A stretch of DNA of 18,164 bases, taken from the NCBI GenBank assembly GCA_022825185.1, contig JAJDYK010000293.1:1-18164 (forward strand). Reading direction: 5' to 3'. Below the pieces are notes generated by a model that was not told the origin of the DNA, ran no database searches, and saw only the letters and a list, made by a program, of their open reading frames with translations. The DNA comes from Candidatus Latescibacterota bacterium (GTDB lineage Bacteria; Latescibacterota; UBA2968; UBA8231). Shown piece after piece: positions 8,359 to 16,783 of the stretch. The position numbers were made by a program, and so were the translations under genes. Each line of letters begins with the position of its first letter. Position 1 is the stretch's first letter.

Positions 8359-8387
8359 GTAGGGGGCGGTTTCAAACCGCCCCCTAC
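8359..8387. repeat. GC-rich intergenic palindrome, copy B
   Basis: gtagggggcggttt (8359-8372) and its exact complement aaaccgccccctac (8374-8387) flank a single C: perfect 14-bp arms. It shares its core with the palindrome at 5250-5277. It lies between two convergent SDR genes, where it may act as a bidirectional transcription barrier, and its right arm supplies the TAG stop codon of the minus-strand SDR (8384-8386). No T-tract is present. Confidence 0.7.
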
Positions 8388-9166
8388 TGGGCGGTGTACC
8401 CGCCATCGACGACAAGGGTCGATCCGGTGGTAAAGCCAGATGCTTCTGAGGCAAAGTATAGGACGGCCGTGGCCAATTCGGCCGGTTCGCCCCAGCGGTC
8501 CATGGGGACCTTGGCGATCATTTCGCGCGCCTTGGCCGGGTCTTGCAACAGGATGGCGTTGATCGGGGTGATAAAGGGGCCGGGGCAGATGGCGTTGACG
8601 GTGATCCCGTGCGCTGCCCATTCGAGGGCGAGGGTCTTGGTGAGCTGGACGATGCCGCCTTTGCTCGATGCATACGGCGTGCGGTCGGCGATTGAGACCT
8701 GAGACACGGTGGAGCCGAGGTTGATGACGCGGCCGTAACCGCGCTCGATCATCTGCGGCCCTACGGCTCGGCAGTAGTACATCGGGCCGGTGAGGTTGAT
8801 GGCGATGACCGCGTCCCAATCCTCGTCGCGTAACTCGACGATCGGGCTGCGAATGTTGATGCCAGCATTGTTGACCAGAATGTCGATGGGCCCCAAGGCG
8901 TCGTTGGTTTGGCGCACCGAGGCTTCCACTTGGGCGCGGTCGGCCGCGTCGGCTTGGAAAGCGAGCACGCGGCCGTTGGTGTGAGTACTGATTTGCGCGG
9001 CTGCGGCGCGGGCTTCTTCCAGATTGCGGCTGGTAAGGGCTACGTCGGCACCGGCCGCGGACAACGCGCAGGCCATAGCTTCGCCGAGGCCCTTGCTGCC
9101 GCCCGTCACCAAGGCCGTGCGGCCCTTGAGGCTGAAGAGGTCGAGCGAGGAAGGCGGAATCATCAT
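8384..9166 (-). CDS. SDR family oxidoreductase (FabG / gluconate 5-dehydrogenase-like)
   Basis: 260 residues. TGGSKGLG at 21-28, NNAG at 99-102, catalytic Ser152 in LGSTVS, and Tyr165/Lys169 in PYASSKG. The end, [16 protein letters not shown], is the common C-terminal signature of FabG-like SDRs. The front ([20 protein letters not shown]) resembles gluconate 5-dehydrogenase and 2-deoxy-D-gluconate 3-dehydrogenase relatives, so a sugar-acid substrate is possible but unproven. The start ATG overlaps the stop of the small upstream gene as ATGA (9163-9166); a second ATG follows at once, so the start could be three bases later. The stop codon lies inside the palindromic repeat at 8359-8387, which suggests repeat insertion has set the present C-terminus. 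Confidence 0.92.
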   Translation of the reverse strand: MMIPPSSLDLFSLKGRTALVTGGSKGLGEAMACALSAAGADVALTSRNLEEARAAAAQISTHTNGRVLAFQADAADRAQVEASVRQTNDALGPIDILVNNAGINIRSPIVELRDEDWDAVIAINLTGPMYYCRAVGPQMIERGYGRVINLGSTVSQVSIADRTPYASSKGGIVQLTKTLALEWAAHGITVNAICPGPFITPINAILLQDPAKAREMIAKVPMDRWGEPAELATAVLYFASEASGFTTGSTLVVDGGYTAQ

Positions 9167-9408
9167 AGCGAGGACCAGCCTTCGGCCTCGACCATGGACT
9201 TGGCGAGGTCGCCCAGCTCGGCGACTAGCTCAGCTTGATCTTGGGCGCGGGCCTTATTGGTGATCTGCATGGTTAGGGCGATCAGCCCCAAGCCGAAGAT
9301 TCGCTGCAAGCTCTGCGGCGAGTCTGGTTCAAGGTCGGGAATCAGCTCGGACAGGCGGTTGAGCAGGTCGCGGTGCTCGGCGGGAATTTCAATGACTTCC
9401 AAGGACAT
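9163..9408 (-). CDS. Small helical protein of unknown function, coupled to the SDR
   Basis: 81 residues starting MSLEVIEIPAEHRDLL. I recognise no family. It looks soluble and mostly helical, with an acidic amphipathic front (LLNRLSELIPDLEPD), a hydrophobic centre (IFGLGLIALTMQI) and an acidic tail. The frame stays open upstream to 9537, but the extension is low-complexity (KSHKSHKSQ) and comes from the short tandem repeat at 9452-9487, so I use the internal ATG at 9408. No clear Shine-Dalgarno is seen. Its stop overlaps the SDR start as ATGA, which implies co-translation. That is the main evidence that it is a real gene and hints that it assists or regulates the SDR. Confidence 0.6.
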   Translation of the reverse strand: MSLEVIEIPAEHRDLLNRLSELIPDLEPDSPQSLQRIFGLGLIALTMQITNKARAQDQAELVAELGDLAKSMVEAEGWSSL

Positions 9409-9451
9409 AGCGGCGTTAAAAGTAACGCACGGCCTAGTTGCGGTCAAAGTG

Positions 9452-9487
9452 GACTGTGATTTGTGGGATTTGTGGGATTTACAGGAT
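9452..9487. repeat. Four degenerate 9-base tandem repeats
   Basis: Successive units are gactgtgat, ttgtgggat, ttgtgggat and ttacaggat; the middle two are identical. The array lies in the 91-base gap between the MBL hydrolase (ends 9500 on the minus strand) and the small protein (starts 9408). It does not form a hairpin. It could be a dispersed short repeat or protein-binding site. Confidence 0.5.
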
Positions 9488-9499
9488 GAAAAGCCGTGG

Positions 9500-10348
9500 T
9501 TAAAGTTCGACATCGCGGGCGACAAAGTCTTCGCCATCTTGGGCGATGCGGCTCCAAGGAGTATCGGGATCGTGGTCCCAAGCCACGATCCACTCTTGGG
9601 CGGCGGCTTCGGCGGTAAATTGCTGTTTGCGGGTCAAGGTCTGGTAGGGGAACATGTCGTAGGCCATGTTCCAATAGGGCCGCAAATGGGGGCGCGTGGG
9701 GATTAGTTCCCCGGGATAGACGAGGGTGTGGCCGCCAGCTTCGAGGCGAAAGCCCTGATGGGCGCGGGTGTGGCCGCCGGTGACAAAAGCCGTTAGGCCG
9801 GGAAGCAATTCGTCGTCGCCGTCGAGGAAGCGCAGCTCGACTTGGCGGGCGAGAGCGTGGAGCTCTTCGGGCCGATAGCTGCTTCGCATGGTGCTGCGGC
9901 CGGCCAAGGCGTCGTCCCATTCACCGCGCTGCACCGCGTGGACGGCGTTGGGAAAGAGCGGGGCTAGGCCCGCAGGCTCTTTGACGAGACAGCCGCTGAA
10001 GTGGTCGAAGTGCAGGTGGGTGAGCGCGACCATGGTGATCGCCTCCGGGGCCACGCCGACGGTCGCGAGCGAGCCGCGCAGCGTATGCGCGCCGTCCATG
10101 CCGTACATGGTGCGCTCGCGCGGAGAGAAGCGCTCGCCGAACCCGGCGTCGAGCAGCACGAGCTCGCGTCCCGTTTTTAGGAGCAGGCAGTTGCACGACA
10201 GGCGTATGCGGTTGTGCTCGTCGGGGGTGGTGGCGCGCTGCCACAGAACCTTGGGCACCAATCCGAACATGGTCCCTCCGTCGAGGCGAAAGTCGCCGCC
10301 GGGCAGGTGTACGGCCTCTGCGTCGCCTAGGTCGAGGGTGTACATCAT
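9500..10348 (-). CDS. MBL-fold metallo-hydrolase (lactonase-like)
   Basis: 282 residues. The metal-binding THLHFDH motif is at residues 110-116 (His111, His113, Asp115, His116). A further ligand is likely His193 in VTGGHTRAHQGF, and HTLVYPGEL downstream probably supplies the bridging-acid region. LLLKTGRELVLLDAGFGERF precedes these, as in quorum-quenching lactonases and other glyoxalase-II-like hydrolases. The substrate is unknown; the fold covers lactones, thioesters and phosphodiesters. No signal peptide is visible, so it is cytoplasmic. Its start overlaps the GHMP kinase stop as ATGA (10345-10348), making it the last gene of the nucleotide-sugar operon. A hydrolase that clears a lactone or sugar-derived ester would fit there, but this is inference. 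Confidence 0.9.
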   Translation of the reverse strand: MMYTLDLGDAEAVHLPGGDFRLDGGTMFGLVPKVLWQRATTPDEHNRIRLSCNCLLLKTGRELVLLDAGFGERFSPRERTMYGMDGAHTLRGSLATVGVAPEAITMVALTHLHFDHFSGCLVKEPAGLAPLFPNAVHAVQRGEWDDALAGRSTMRSSYRPEELHALARQVELRFLDGDDELLPGLTAFVTGGHTRAHQGFRLEAGGHTLVYPGELIPTRPHLRPYWNMAYDMFPYQTLTRKQQFTAEAAAQEWIVAWDHDPDTPWSRIAQDGEDFVARDVEL

Positions 10349-11334
10349 ATGTGGACGAGGACCTCGACGCCCTCGGTGGCAAATTGGCAGCGCATCTCGC
10401 GCAGGCCCTCTTGGGCCATAGTTGTGCGCAGCTTGGCGTGGTGTTCAGCCGGGCAATAGAACATGAGGAAACCACCGCCACCGGCCCCTAGCAGCTTGCC
10501 GCCGAGAGCACCGGCGGCGCGACCGGCCGCGTACCAGTGGTCGATATCCGCATTGGATATCTGTTGCGTCCGCTGCTTTTTGGCCAGCCAGTGTTCGTGG
10601 AGCAATTCGCCGAAGCGGTCCAGCGCATCCCGTTCGAGCGCCTCCTTGATCTGGTAGCCGATTTGCTTGGTCTGATGTAGGCTGTCTAAGACCCGGTCGT
10701 CGCCTTGTTGGGTGTCCTGATTTTGCTGGGCGAGGATGTCCGAACTCTCGCGCCGGATGCCGGTAAAAAAGACCAGCATGTTGGCGGCTAGAGCCTCGGC
10801 GGTGGGCGCGGAGATCGCTAGGGGCGAGACGGCGACGCGACCGCTGGTGTCGATGTCGAGGCAAGTCAGGCCGCCGAAGGTGCCCAAGTAGTGGTCGTGT
10901 TTGCCCGCTGGCTGGGCGGCCCGCACCGTTTCGATATAGTGGGCTTCCTCGGCTAGCGCTTGGGGAGAGGGCTGTTCGCGCTTATAGGCGTGGAGTGCGG
11001 CCAACAGTGCTACGGTGAACGCGCCTGACGACCCCAAACCCGTGCGTCCCGGCACGTCGGACATCGCGCTTACTTCGATCCCGCGCTCGATCCCGGCGTG
11101 GATCAGGGCTTCGCGCAGCAGGGGGTGTTGGATTTGAGCGGGCGCATCGACCTTTTCGGTCTGCGAGTACTTGACGCGAATGAAGTCTTCTACCTTGAGG
11201 TCGTTGAGCTGGATATAGACGTATTTGTCGATGCCGACACTGAGTACAAAGCCGCCGTAGTGGGTGTAATAGGAGGCTAGGTCGGTGCCGCCGCCGCCGA
11301 GAGGGATGCGCAAGGGCGCTCTGGTGATGATCAA
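10345..11334 (-). CDS. GHMP sugar kinase, HddA-like (heptose-7-phosphate kinase type)
   Basis: 329 residues. RAPLRIPLGGGGTDLASYY opens the protein. The ATP-binding GHMP motif GRTGLGSSG is at residues 96-104, and the C-terminal LGGKLLGAGGGGFLMF motif follows. This set is typical of D-glycero-D-manno-heptose-7-phosphate 1-kinases (HddA) and close relatives that phosphorylate the anomeric carbon of a sugar. It lies 12 bases after a sugar-1-phosphate nucleotidyltransferase, the next step expected after such a kinase. The remaining dedicated GDP-heptose enzymes (GmhA isomerase, GmhB phosphatase) are absent from the window, so the exact sugar is uncertain; a fucose- or other hexose-type kinase is the alternative. 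Confidence 0.88.
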   Translation of the reverse strand: MIITRAPLRIPLGGGGTDLASYYTHYGGFVLSVGIDKYVYIQLNDLKVEDFIRVKYSQTEKVDAPAQIQHPLLREALIHAGIERGIEVSAMSDVPGRTGLGSSGAFTVALLAALHAYKREQPSPQALAEEAHYIETVRAAQPAGKHDHYLGTFGGLTCLDIDTSGRVAVSPLAISAPTAEALAANMLVFFTGIRRESSDILAQQNQDTQQGDDRVLDSLHQTKQIGYQIKEALERDALDRFGELLHEHWLAKKQRTQQISNADIDHWYAAGRAAGALGGKLLGAGGGGFLMFYCPAEHHAKLRTTMAQEGLREMRCQFATEGVEVLVHI

Positions 11335-11346
11335 ACTAGCCTCGTT

Positions 11347-12066
11347 TCAGGGAAGGGCAAAAGCGCCTGAGTCCACGCACTGACAGGCTTGGCAGTAGCG
11401 CTCCGGCGTATCGGTCGAAAGGAGCTGACCTTGCATGGGATGTCCGAGCAGGGGACGGCCGGCGGCGAGCAAGTCGGCGAAGACCTCGCTGAAGTCGCAG
11501 GGGGCGTCCGGCGGGATGCGGTCGAGGATTTCGGGTTGGAGGGCGTAGATTCCGGCGTTGACCCAATAGTTGGTGAATACTTGGTCGGGCCGCGGTTTTT
11601 CTATGAAACGAGTGATGCGATTGCGTGCGTCGAGGCCGATGATGCCCCGCGTGGTCGGGTCGTCCATCCACAAGAGTCCGATGCTGGCGATTTCGCCCTC
11701 GCGCTGGTGGGTTTGCCACAAGTCGCCTAAGTCGAAGTTAGTCAGGTTGTCTCCGTAGTACAGTAAAAAAGGGCCGTCGAAGAAGTCGGCAACTTGCCGC
11801 ACAGCGCCAGCGGTGCCTAGTAGCTCGTCCTCCAGCGAATAGGTAATCGACACGTTCCAGGCCCGACCATGGCCAAAATAGTCGGTGATGGCTTGGGGTA
11901 AGTGGTGGAGGTTGATGACGAGGTCGTCGAATCCGTGCCGCGCCAACAGACATACGACGTGTTCGAGCAGAGGTTTGTCGGCAAAGGGGACCATCGCCTT
12001 GGGAAGCTCGTTGGTGAGCGGGCGCAGGCGCGTGCCGCGCCCGGCGGCTAGGATCATCGCCTTCAC
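11347..12066 (-). CDS. Sugar-1-phosphate nucleotidyltransferase
   Basis: 239 residues from the GTG at 12066. The nucleotide-binding signature MILAAGRGTRLRPLT (residues 4-18) is followed by PKAMVPFADKPLLEH, with the catalytic/phosphate-binding Lys of the RmlA/HddC/ManC-like fold. YYGDNLTNFDL carries the metal-binding Asp. At this length it has only the catalytic domain, like HddC. It would join NTP and a sugar-1-phosphate to give an NDP-sugar and pyrophosphate. I chose GTG because it overlaps the epimerase stop as GTGA (12063-12066), the same coupling style as the next junction. A longer frame upstream to 12156 is merely the epimerase in another frame, and ATG 12057 would drop the overlap. Whether it uses GTP, dTTP or another nucleotide is not clear. 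Confidence 0.9.
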   Translation of the reverse strand: MKAMILAAGRGTRLRPLTNELPKAMVPFADKPLLEHVVCLLARHGFDDLVINLHHLPQAITDYFGHGRAWNVSITYSLEDELLGTAGAVRQVADFFDGPFLLYYGDNLTNFDLGDLWQTHQREGEIASIGLLWMDDPTTRGIIGLDARNRITRFIEKPRPDQVFTNYWVNAGIYALQPEILDRIPPDAPCDFSEVFADLLAAGRPLLGHPMQGQLLSTDTPERYCQACQCVDSGAFALP

Positions 12067-13178
12067 GCGCTCGCTCGGCGAAGGACGTTGGCGGCTCGCA
12101 TATTCGCTTGGGCCGCGGCGTAGAAGTCCGCGAGGTTGGGTTGCTCTTTGACCCACTCGATGTATTCGCCAATAGTCTGTTCAAGCGGGACCTCGGGCTG
12201 CCAGCCGAGGGCTTGCAGGGCCGCGCCAGAGGAGACGGTGTGGCGGGTGTCGCCGAAGCGATATTCGCCGCTTACGAGCGGTTCGATGGCCTGCCCGGCG
12301 ATGCGCGTTACTAGCTGGGCGTATTCGAGGACGGTGGTGCCGCGCTGGCCGGCGACATTGAAGGAGTGGAAATTGGCACGCTCGTCTTCGAGACAGAGGA
12401 CATTGGCGCGGGCCACATCGCCGACATAGACGTAGTCGCGCAGCGATTGGCCGTCCTCGTAGCAGACGGGGGGCTGGCCGTGCAGGACGCGGAGGGCAAA
12501 AATGCGGCCAATGCCCGAGTAGGCATTGAAAAAGGAGTTGCGCGGCCCTTGGACGATGGAGTAGCGCATGTTGACCGTGGGAATGTCGTATTTGCGGCCG
12601 AGGCTGAAGGAGGTCAGTTCGGCTGCGTATTTGGAGATTCCATAGGGAGTGTGGGGGTTGACGGTGTCTTCGGTAATGGGCAGGTGTTCGAGTTCAGCGG
12701 TGCAGTGAGGGCAGCGGACTTCCCACTCGGCTCTGGCTAGCTGTGCGTCGGGGCGGGCGTCGGGATAGACGACGCCGTGCTCGGCACAGCGGTACTTGCC
12801 CTCGCCATAGACGGCTTGAGACGAGGCTAGGACGACTTTCCGCACGGGCAGCTTCTCGGCGACGATCAGTTCGTAGAGCAGGGTGGCACCGACGGTGTTG
12901 ACGTGGTGGAAGGTGGAGAAGTCGGGCATGTAGTCTTGGTAGGCCGCTAGATGAATGACGCCGTCGATGCCGTCGAGCGCGGCTAGCCAGTCGGCGCGTT
13001 GACGCACGTCGCCGCGCATCTTTTCTACGCCTGCGGGCAAATAGGTGGGCCAGCCTTCGGGGTGGACTCGCTCCTGTAGGGAGTCGAGGATGCGGACGCG
13101 ATAGCCCGCGGCGACGAGGCGATCTACGGTGTGCGAGCCGATAAAGCCGGCGCCGCCTGTGACTAGAATGTGGCGCAT
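12063..13178 (-). CDS. NAD-dependent nucleotide-sugar epimerase/dehydratase with zinc-ribbon-like insertion
   Basis: 371 residues, extended SDR. The NAD-binding TGGAGFIGSH is at residues 7-16, Ser120 lies in LASSQAVYG, and the catalytic Tyr179/Lys183 pair is in YGISKYAAE. Between residues 131 and 159 is an insertion, RCAEHG...RCPHC, with Cys131, His134, Cys156 and Cys159, which could hold a structural zinc. RYSIVQGPRNS and SLRDYVYVGDVA are usual for UDP/dTDP-sugar epimerases. It is the first gene of the minus-strand operon leading to nucleotidyltransferase, GHMP kinase and MBL hydrolase. No strong Shine-Dalgarno precedes the ATG. Whether it epimerises at C4 or another carbon, and on which NDP-sugar, is not visible. 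Confidence 0.92.
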   Translation of the reverse strand: MRHILVTGGAGFIGSHTVDRLVAAGYRVRILDSLQERVHPEGWPTYLPAGVEKMRGDVRQRADWLAALDGIDGVIHLAAYQDYMPDFSTFHHVNTVGATLLYELIVAEKLPVRKVVLASSQAVYGEGKYRCAEHGVVYPDARPDAQLARAEWEVRCPHCTAELEHLPITEDTVNPHTPYGISKYAAELTSFSLGRKYDIPTVNMRYSIVQGPRNSFFNAYSGIGRIFALRVLHGQPPVCYEDGQSLRDYVYVGDVARANVLCLEDERANFHSFNVAGQRGTTVLEYAQLVTRIAGQAIEPLVSGEYRFGDTRHTVSSGAALQALGWQPEVPLEQTIGEYIEWVKEQPNLADFYAAAQANMRAANVLRRASA

Positions 13179-13271
13179 GAGTTGGCTCTAAGATAAATAG
13201 GGGGCGAAATCCCGGCCAAATGCGTCGCGGTTGACAGAAAATCGCCGTTATGCGGATTTTCAGAGGTCGCA
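13179..13271. promoter_or_regulatory. Divergent promoter region between the two glycan operons
   Basis: 93 bases separate the oppositely oriented epimerase and SGNH hydrolase genes. A consensus-like TTGACA is at 13231-13236 on the plus strand, but no good -10 lies 16-18 bases beyond it. gaaaatc (13237-13243) and gattttc (13255-13261) form a perfect 7-bp inverted repeat around an 11-base spacer, directly after TTGACA, and could be an operator or hairpin governing the plus-strand operon. Confidence 0.4.
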
Positions 13272-14420
13272 GTGAATATTGAACGGACGAAACAGAGAAT
13301 GCGCTACGCACCCAAGATAGCCCTTGCACTGGTCAGCTTAGTCCTCGGGATCGTGCTGTGCGAGTTGGCGTTGAGCTTCTTGCATCCGCAGCTCTTCCGC
13401 CGGCCTCCCGTCTGGCGCTACGATTCCGAACTGGGTTGGAGCCACATCCCGGATGTCGTCGGTCGCTTGGTCACGCCGGAATTCGACGTGGAGATGCGGA
13501 TCAATAGCATTGGGTTGCGCGACCGCGAGTTTGCGGATGCAAAGGCCGCAGGCGTTCGTCGCGTGGCTCTGTTCGGCGACTCATTTGTCGAGGGGTGGGG
13601 CGTTCCTATAGAAGCCGCTGTCAGCCGCCAACTTGAAGCCTGTCTCCAGCGGGAAGAGGCCGCGGTGGAGGTGGCTAACTTTGGGGTGGCTGGCTACGGC
13701 ACCGACCAAGCCTTGTTGTTTTTCGAGCAACAGGGGCCGCGCTTTGGGGCCGATGAGGTGGTGCTCTTTTTTTACGGCAACGACCTGTGGAACAATGCTT
13801 CGCGCCGGGGCATTGGTGCCGAGCGGGGCTTCAAACCCTACTTCCGGGTGCGGGGCAACGGGCAACTCGCGCTCGCGGGCGTCCCGGTAAAGGAGTCGAG
13901 TTTTTGGCGACAGCCCTCGGATTCTTTGCCCCTTACGGTGCGATTGGAACGCTACTTTTCGCAGCACTGGCACTTGTACCGGCTGGTGCAAAAGGCGTGG
14001 CAGCCGGAGGTGCCGCGCGGGCAGCAGCAGGATTTTTACGCGGGTCTGTACGGCGCGGATGCGCGCTTTGCCCCGGCTTGGGAGCTGACGGGCCGCATCC
14101 TCGCGGCCTTTAAGCGCAGCGTCGAGCAGCACGGCGCGCGCCTGACCGTCGTGTACGTGCCGTCAATCGTCCAGGTAGAAGAGGACAACTGGCGCGCCAA
14201 GCGCGAGCTGTACGGCCTGATCGGCGAGTTTGACCTGAGCAAGCCCAATGCCAAGCTAGCTGGTTTTGCCGAGGAGTACGAATTCGCGCTGATCGACTTG
14301 CTCGACGAGTTCAGGGAAAAGGCCCAAACCCAAACTTTGTATTGGCGCGATAGCCACTGGAACGAGGCTGGCCACGCCTTGGCGGCCGAGCGGCTCTGCG
14401 CGCATCTGCGGAGGCCCTAG
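13272..14420 (+). CDS. Membrane-anchored SGNH/GDSL-type hydrolase
   Basis: 382 residues from GTG, with AGAGG just upstream. A single hydrophobic segment at about 15-36 (KIALALVSLVLGIVLCELAL) anchors it, leaving the bulk outside the cytoplasm. The SGNH blocks are visible: nucleophile Ser104 in FGDSFVEGWG, Gly in GVAGYGTDQALL, Asn in FFYGNDLWNN, and Asp360/His362 in DSHWNEAGH near the end. Such proteins add or remove acyl groups on exported polysaccharides, and the position beside nucleotide-sugar genes and GT-C-like membrane proteins suits that. The acyl substrate is unknown. Its TAG shares one base with the GTG of the next gene, and its last codons carry that gene's GGAGG, so translation is coupled. 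An alternative ATG start lies at 13309. Confidence 0.88.
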   Translation: MNIERTKQRMRYAPKIALALVSLVLGIVLCELALSFLHPQLFRRPPVWRYDSELGWSHIPDVVGRLVTPEFDVEMRINSIGLRDREFADAKAAGVRRVALFGDSFVEGWGVPIEAAVSRQLEACLQREEAAVEVANFGVAGYGTDQALLFFEQQGPRFGADEVVLFFYGNDLWNNASRRGIGAERGFKPYFRVRGNGQLALAGVPVKESSFWRQPSDSLPLTVRLERYFSQHWHLYRLVQKAWQPEVPRGQQQDFYAGLYGADARFAPAWELTGRILAAFKRSVEQHGARLTVVYVPSIVQVEEDNWRAKRELYGLIGEFDLSKPNAKLAGFAEEYEFALIDLLDEFREKAQTQTLYWRDSHWNEAGHALAAERLCAHLRRP

Positions 14421-16783
14421 TGGAGTGGCGCAAGGATCTAGGTGCGGTGGGGCTGCTTGGGGCGGCGGTGGCCATTTTCTTTTGGCCGGCCACTGCGCTG
14501 GAAGGGGCGTTTTTCGTGCAGGACGTGATGGTGCAAAACTACCCGTTCCGCGACTTCTTCGCCCGCGCTCTCCGCGAGGGCCAATTGCCGCTGTGGAATG
14601 CGGCCATCAACTGCGGCTTCCCCCTGTTTGCCGAAGGTCAAGCCGGGCCGCTGTATCCGCCCAATGTGATTTTGGCGTTGCTCCTGCCTACTTGGGCTGC
14701 GCTCGACTGGAACATTGTCTTGCACCTGTGGTTGGCGGGCGTGGGCATGTACGCGCTGGTGCGCGCTTTTGGCGCTGTGCGGCCGGCCGCGCTGTGCGCC
14801 GGGCTTTGCTACGCCCTGAGTGGATACATGGTCGTGCGGGCCATGTCGCCCAACTTCATCGACGTATGCGCTTGGTTGCCGCTGCTGTTTTGGCTCGTCG
14901 ATCGCATCCTGAAGCGAGGGCACTTTTTTTACGTATTGCTCTTCGCGTTGGTGATTGGCTTGCAACTGCTGGCCGGGCATCCCCAAGCTGCCCTGTACGG
15001 GGCCGTTGCAGTCGCGGGCTACTGGCTCTATCGGAGTTGGGTGCAGGGCGCGGGATGGGTCGCTTGGCTGATGCTAGTCGGCGCATTAGTACTGGGGACA
15101 GGATTAGCCGCAGTCCAGCTAGTACCTACTGCCGAATTAGTGCAGCTATCCAATCGTGGGGCTGGCTTGTCGTGGGCCAGTTTTGTAGCGATGTCGCTGC
15201 CGCCCGAGCGGCTGGCTACCTTGTTGTGGCCCAACTTGTTCGGCAATTCGGCGCACGGCACGTACGGGAGCCGAGAGATAGGGTTCTTCATCCAACTCTG
15301 CGCGTACGTCGGCGTGGTGCCTCTGTTGTTGGCTTGGGCGGCCCTGCGCGAGCGGCGGGATGGCCAAGTCGGTTTTTTTGCTGCGCTCGCCCTTGTCGGG
15401 TTGGTGCTCGCACTGGGCAAATACACGGCCATCTTCTCTTTCTTCTATCAGATTCCGGGCTTTAGCCTGTTCCGCATTCCCACGCGCTCTTTGTTGTGGT
15501 TTGCTTTGGGGGCCTCCGTGCTCTGCGGTCTCGGCCTCGACCAAGTATTGCGCCGCGAGCGTCCGCGGCCCGCGAATGGTTGGCTGTTGGCTGTAGTACT
15601 CGGAGTGGCCAGTGTGGGGCTGCTATGGGTCAGCGGGATCGCGCTCTTTGGCGACAGTTCAGAACCAACGCGCTACATCCACCACTTGCGCGGCGACGGT
15701 CTGCGGCTTGTGGGGGCGTTGATAATCGGTGTGTGGTTGCTTGGTCGGCGGGCGCGGCGAGCCGCAGCGTGGGCTGCGCCCGTGGCTATTTTCGTCGAGC
15801 TGTACAGTTTTGGTGCGGATTTTAACGGCACTATAGAGCCAACTGCGTACACTGAGACTCCGGCGACGGCCCGCGAGATTTTGGCCGACCATACGGCTGC
15901 TGCGCCGCCGCGGATCGTCAGCTTGGTCAACGAGCGAAACTCGCCGTTTGACTGGCACGGGGGCTGGGCCTACGACTTGGAGTCCTATCGGCGTTATAAC
16001 GAGACCTTGCGGATGTATTCAGGGGGGCTATACGGTGTGGCCAACGCGCTGCCGGGGTGGAGTCCGCTGCATCTGTATCGCCACGGGGAATTTGCTCGCG
16101 GTTATCCGGCGTTTGCCGCCTTGGCTGGCGTGGAATACGCAGTGCGCTACAGCCGCGATGGGGGCTTTGAGGTGCAGCGGCTGCCTACGGCCTTGCCACG
16201 CGCGTATGTGGTGGGCCAGTTCCACCTCGCCAACAGCCCGCGAGCCGGGTTGAGTTATATGGCTCGCGGGTTTCCCATGCGGCGCGAAGTAGTATTAGAG
16301 GAAGTGCCGGTCGCCTCGATTGGGTCGGGCGGAGCGGCGGAGCTCGTTCGCTACGATGACGAGGAAGTCGCCGTGGCTCTTGCCGACTCGGCCGGGGGAA
16401 TTTTGGTCTTGAGCGATACGTATTATCCGGGCTGGCGGGCCTTTGTCGATGGGGTTGAGCGTCCGATTCTGCGCGCCAATCACGTGTTCCGCGCCGTAGT
16501 GATCCCAGCCGGGGCGCGAGAGGTCGTCTTTTCGTACGAGCCGGATAGTTTCCGCTATGGCTTACTGGTCAGCGTGGCCGCGGCAGCGCTCTTGTTGGGG
16601 CTAGCTTGGGGCGGTCGGCGGCTGATCTTGCCGCCGGTGCAGGACCTACCAGCGGATGCAGGGGCGCAGTGGAGGGTCTGGGCCGCGCTGGGAGCTTTGG
16701 TTTTCGTGCTCCACGGGATAGCCACGCAGGGGCCTTTGTGGAGCGAGTGGCTTGAACGCTTGCGGTTGGGGTTGGGGTCGTGA
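14420..16783 (+). CDS. YfhO-family multi-pass membrane protein, putative GT-C glycosyltransferase
   Basis: 787 residues from GTG, with GGAGG five bases before it. About a dozen hydrophobic segments fill residues 8-480, followed by a largely extracytoplasmic stretch and a final pair of segments. Features of the YfhO group are visible: an early acidic site FFVQDVMVQNYPFRDFF with Asp35, then LPLWNAAINCGFPLFAEGQAG, and the C-terminal LSDTYYPGWRAFVDG followed by ANHVFRAVVIPAG. Members are thought to transfer sugars from lipid-linked donors outside the membrane; B. subtilis YfhO is implicated in glycosylating lipoteichoic acid. Here the acceptor is unknown. It overlaps the SGNH gene by one base and the DUF2723 gene by four (GTGA, 16780-16783), so all three are one operon. 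Confidence 0.88.
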   Translation: MEWRKDLGAVGLLGAAVAIFFWPATALEGAFFVQDVMVQNYPFRDFFARALREGQLPLWNAAINCGFPLFAEGQAGPLYPPNVILALLLPTWAALDWNIVLHLWLAGVGMYALVRAFGAVRPAALCAGLCYALSGYMVVRAMSPNFIDVCAWLPLLFWLVDRILKRGHFFYVLLFALVIGLQLLAGHPQAALYGAVAVAGYWLYRSWVQGAGWVAWLMLVGALVLGTGLAAVQLVPTAELVQLSNRGAGLSWASFVAMSLPPERLATLLWPNLFGNSAHGTYGSREIGFFIQLCAYVGVVPLLLAWAALRERRDGQVGFFAALALVGLVLALGKYTAIFSFFYQIPGFSLFRIPTRSLLWFALGASVLCGLGLDQVLRRERPRPANGWLLAVVLGVASVGLLWVSGIALFGDSSEPTRYIHHLRGDGLRLVGALIIGVWLLGRRARRAAAWAAPVAIFVELYSFGADFNGTIEPTAYTETPATAREILADHTAAAPPRIVSLVNERNSPFDWHGGWAYDLESYRRYNETLRMYSGGLYGVANALPGWSPLHLYRHGEFARGYPAFAALAGVEYAVRYSRDGGFEVQRLPTALPRAYVVGQFHLANSPRAGLSYMARGFPMRREVVLEEVPVASIGSGGAAELVRYDDEEVAVALADSAGGILVLSDTYYPGWRAFVDGVERPILRANHVFRAVVIPAGAREVVFSYEPDSFRYGLLVSVAAAALLLGLAWGGRRLILPPVQDLPADAGAQWRVWAALGALVFVLHGIATQGPLWSEWLERLRLGLGS

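Noticed and set aside
8359..8387. Rho-independent terminator for the convergent SDR genes
   Set aside because: The stem is strong but neither side has a T-tract, and a related palindrome occurs at 5250-5277, so a repeat element explains it better. Some termination activity remains possible.
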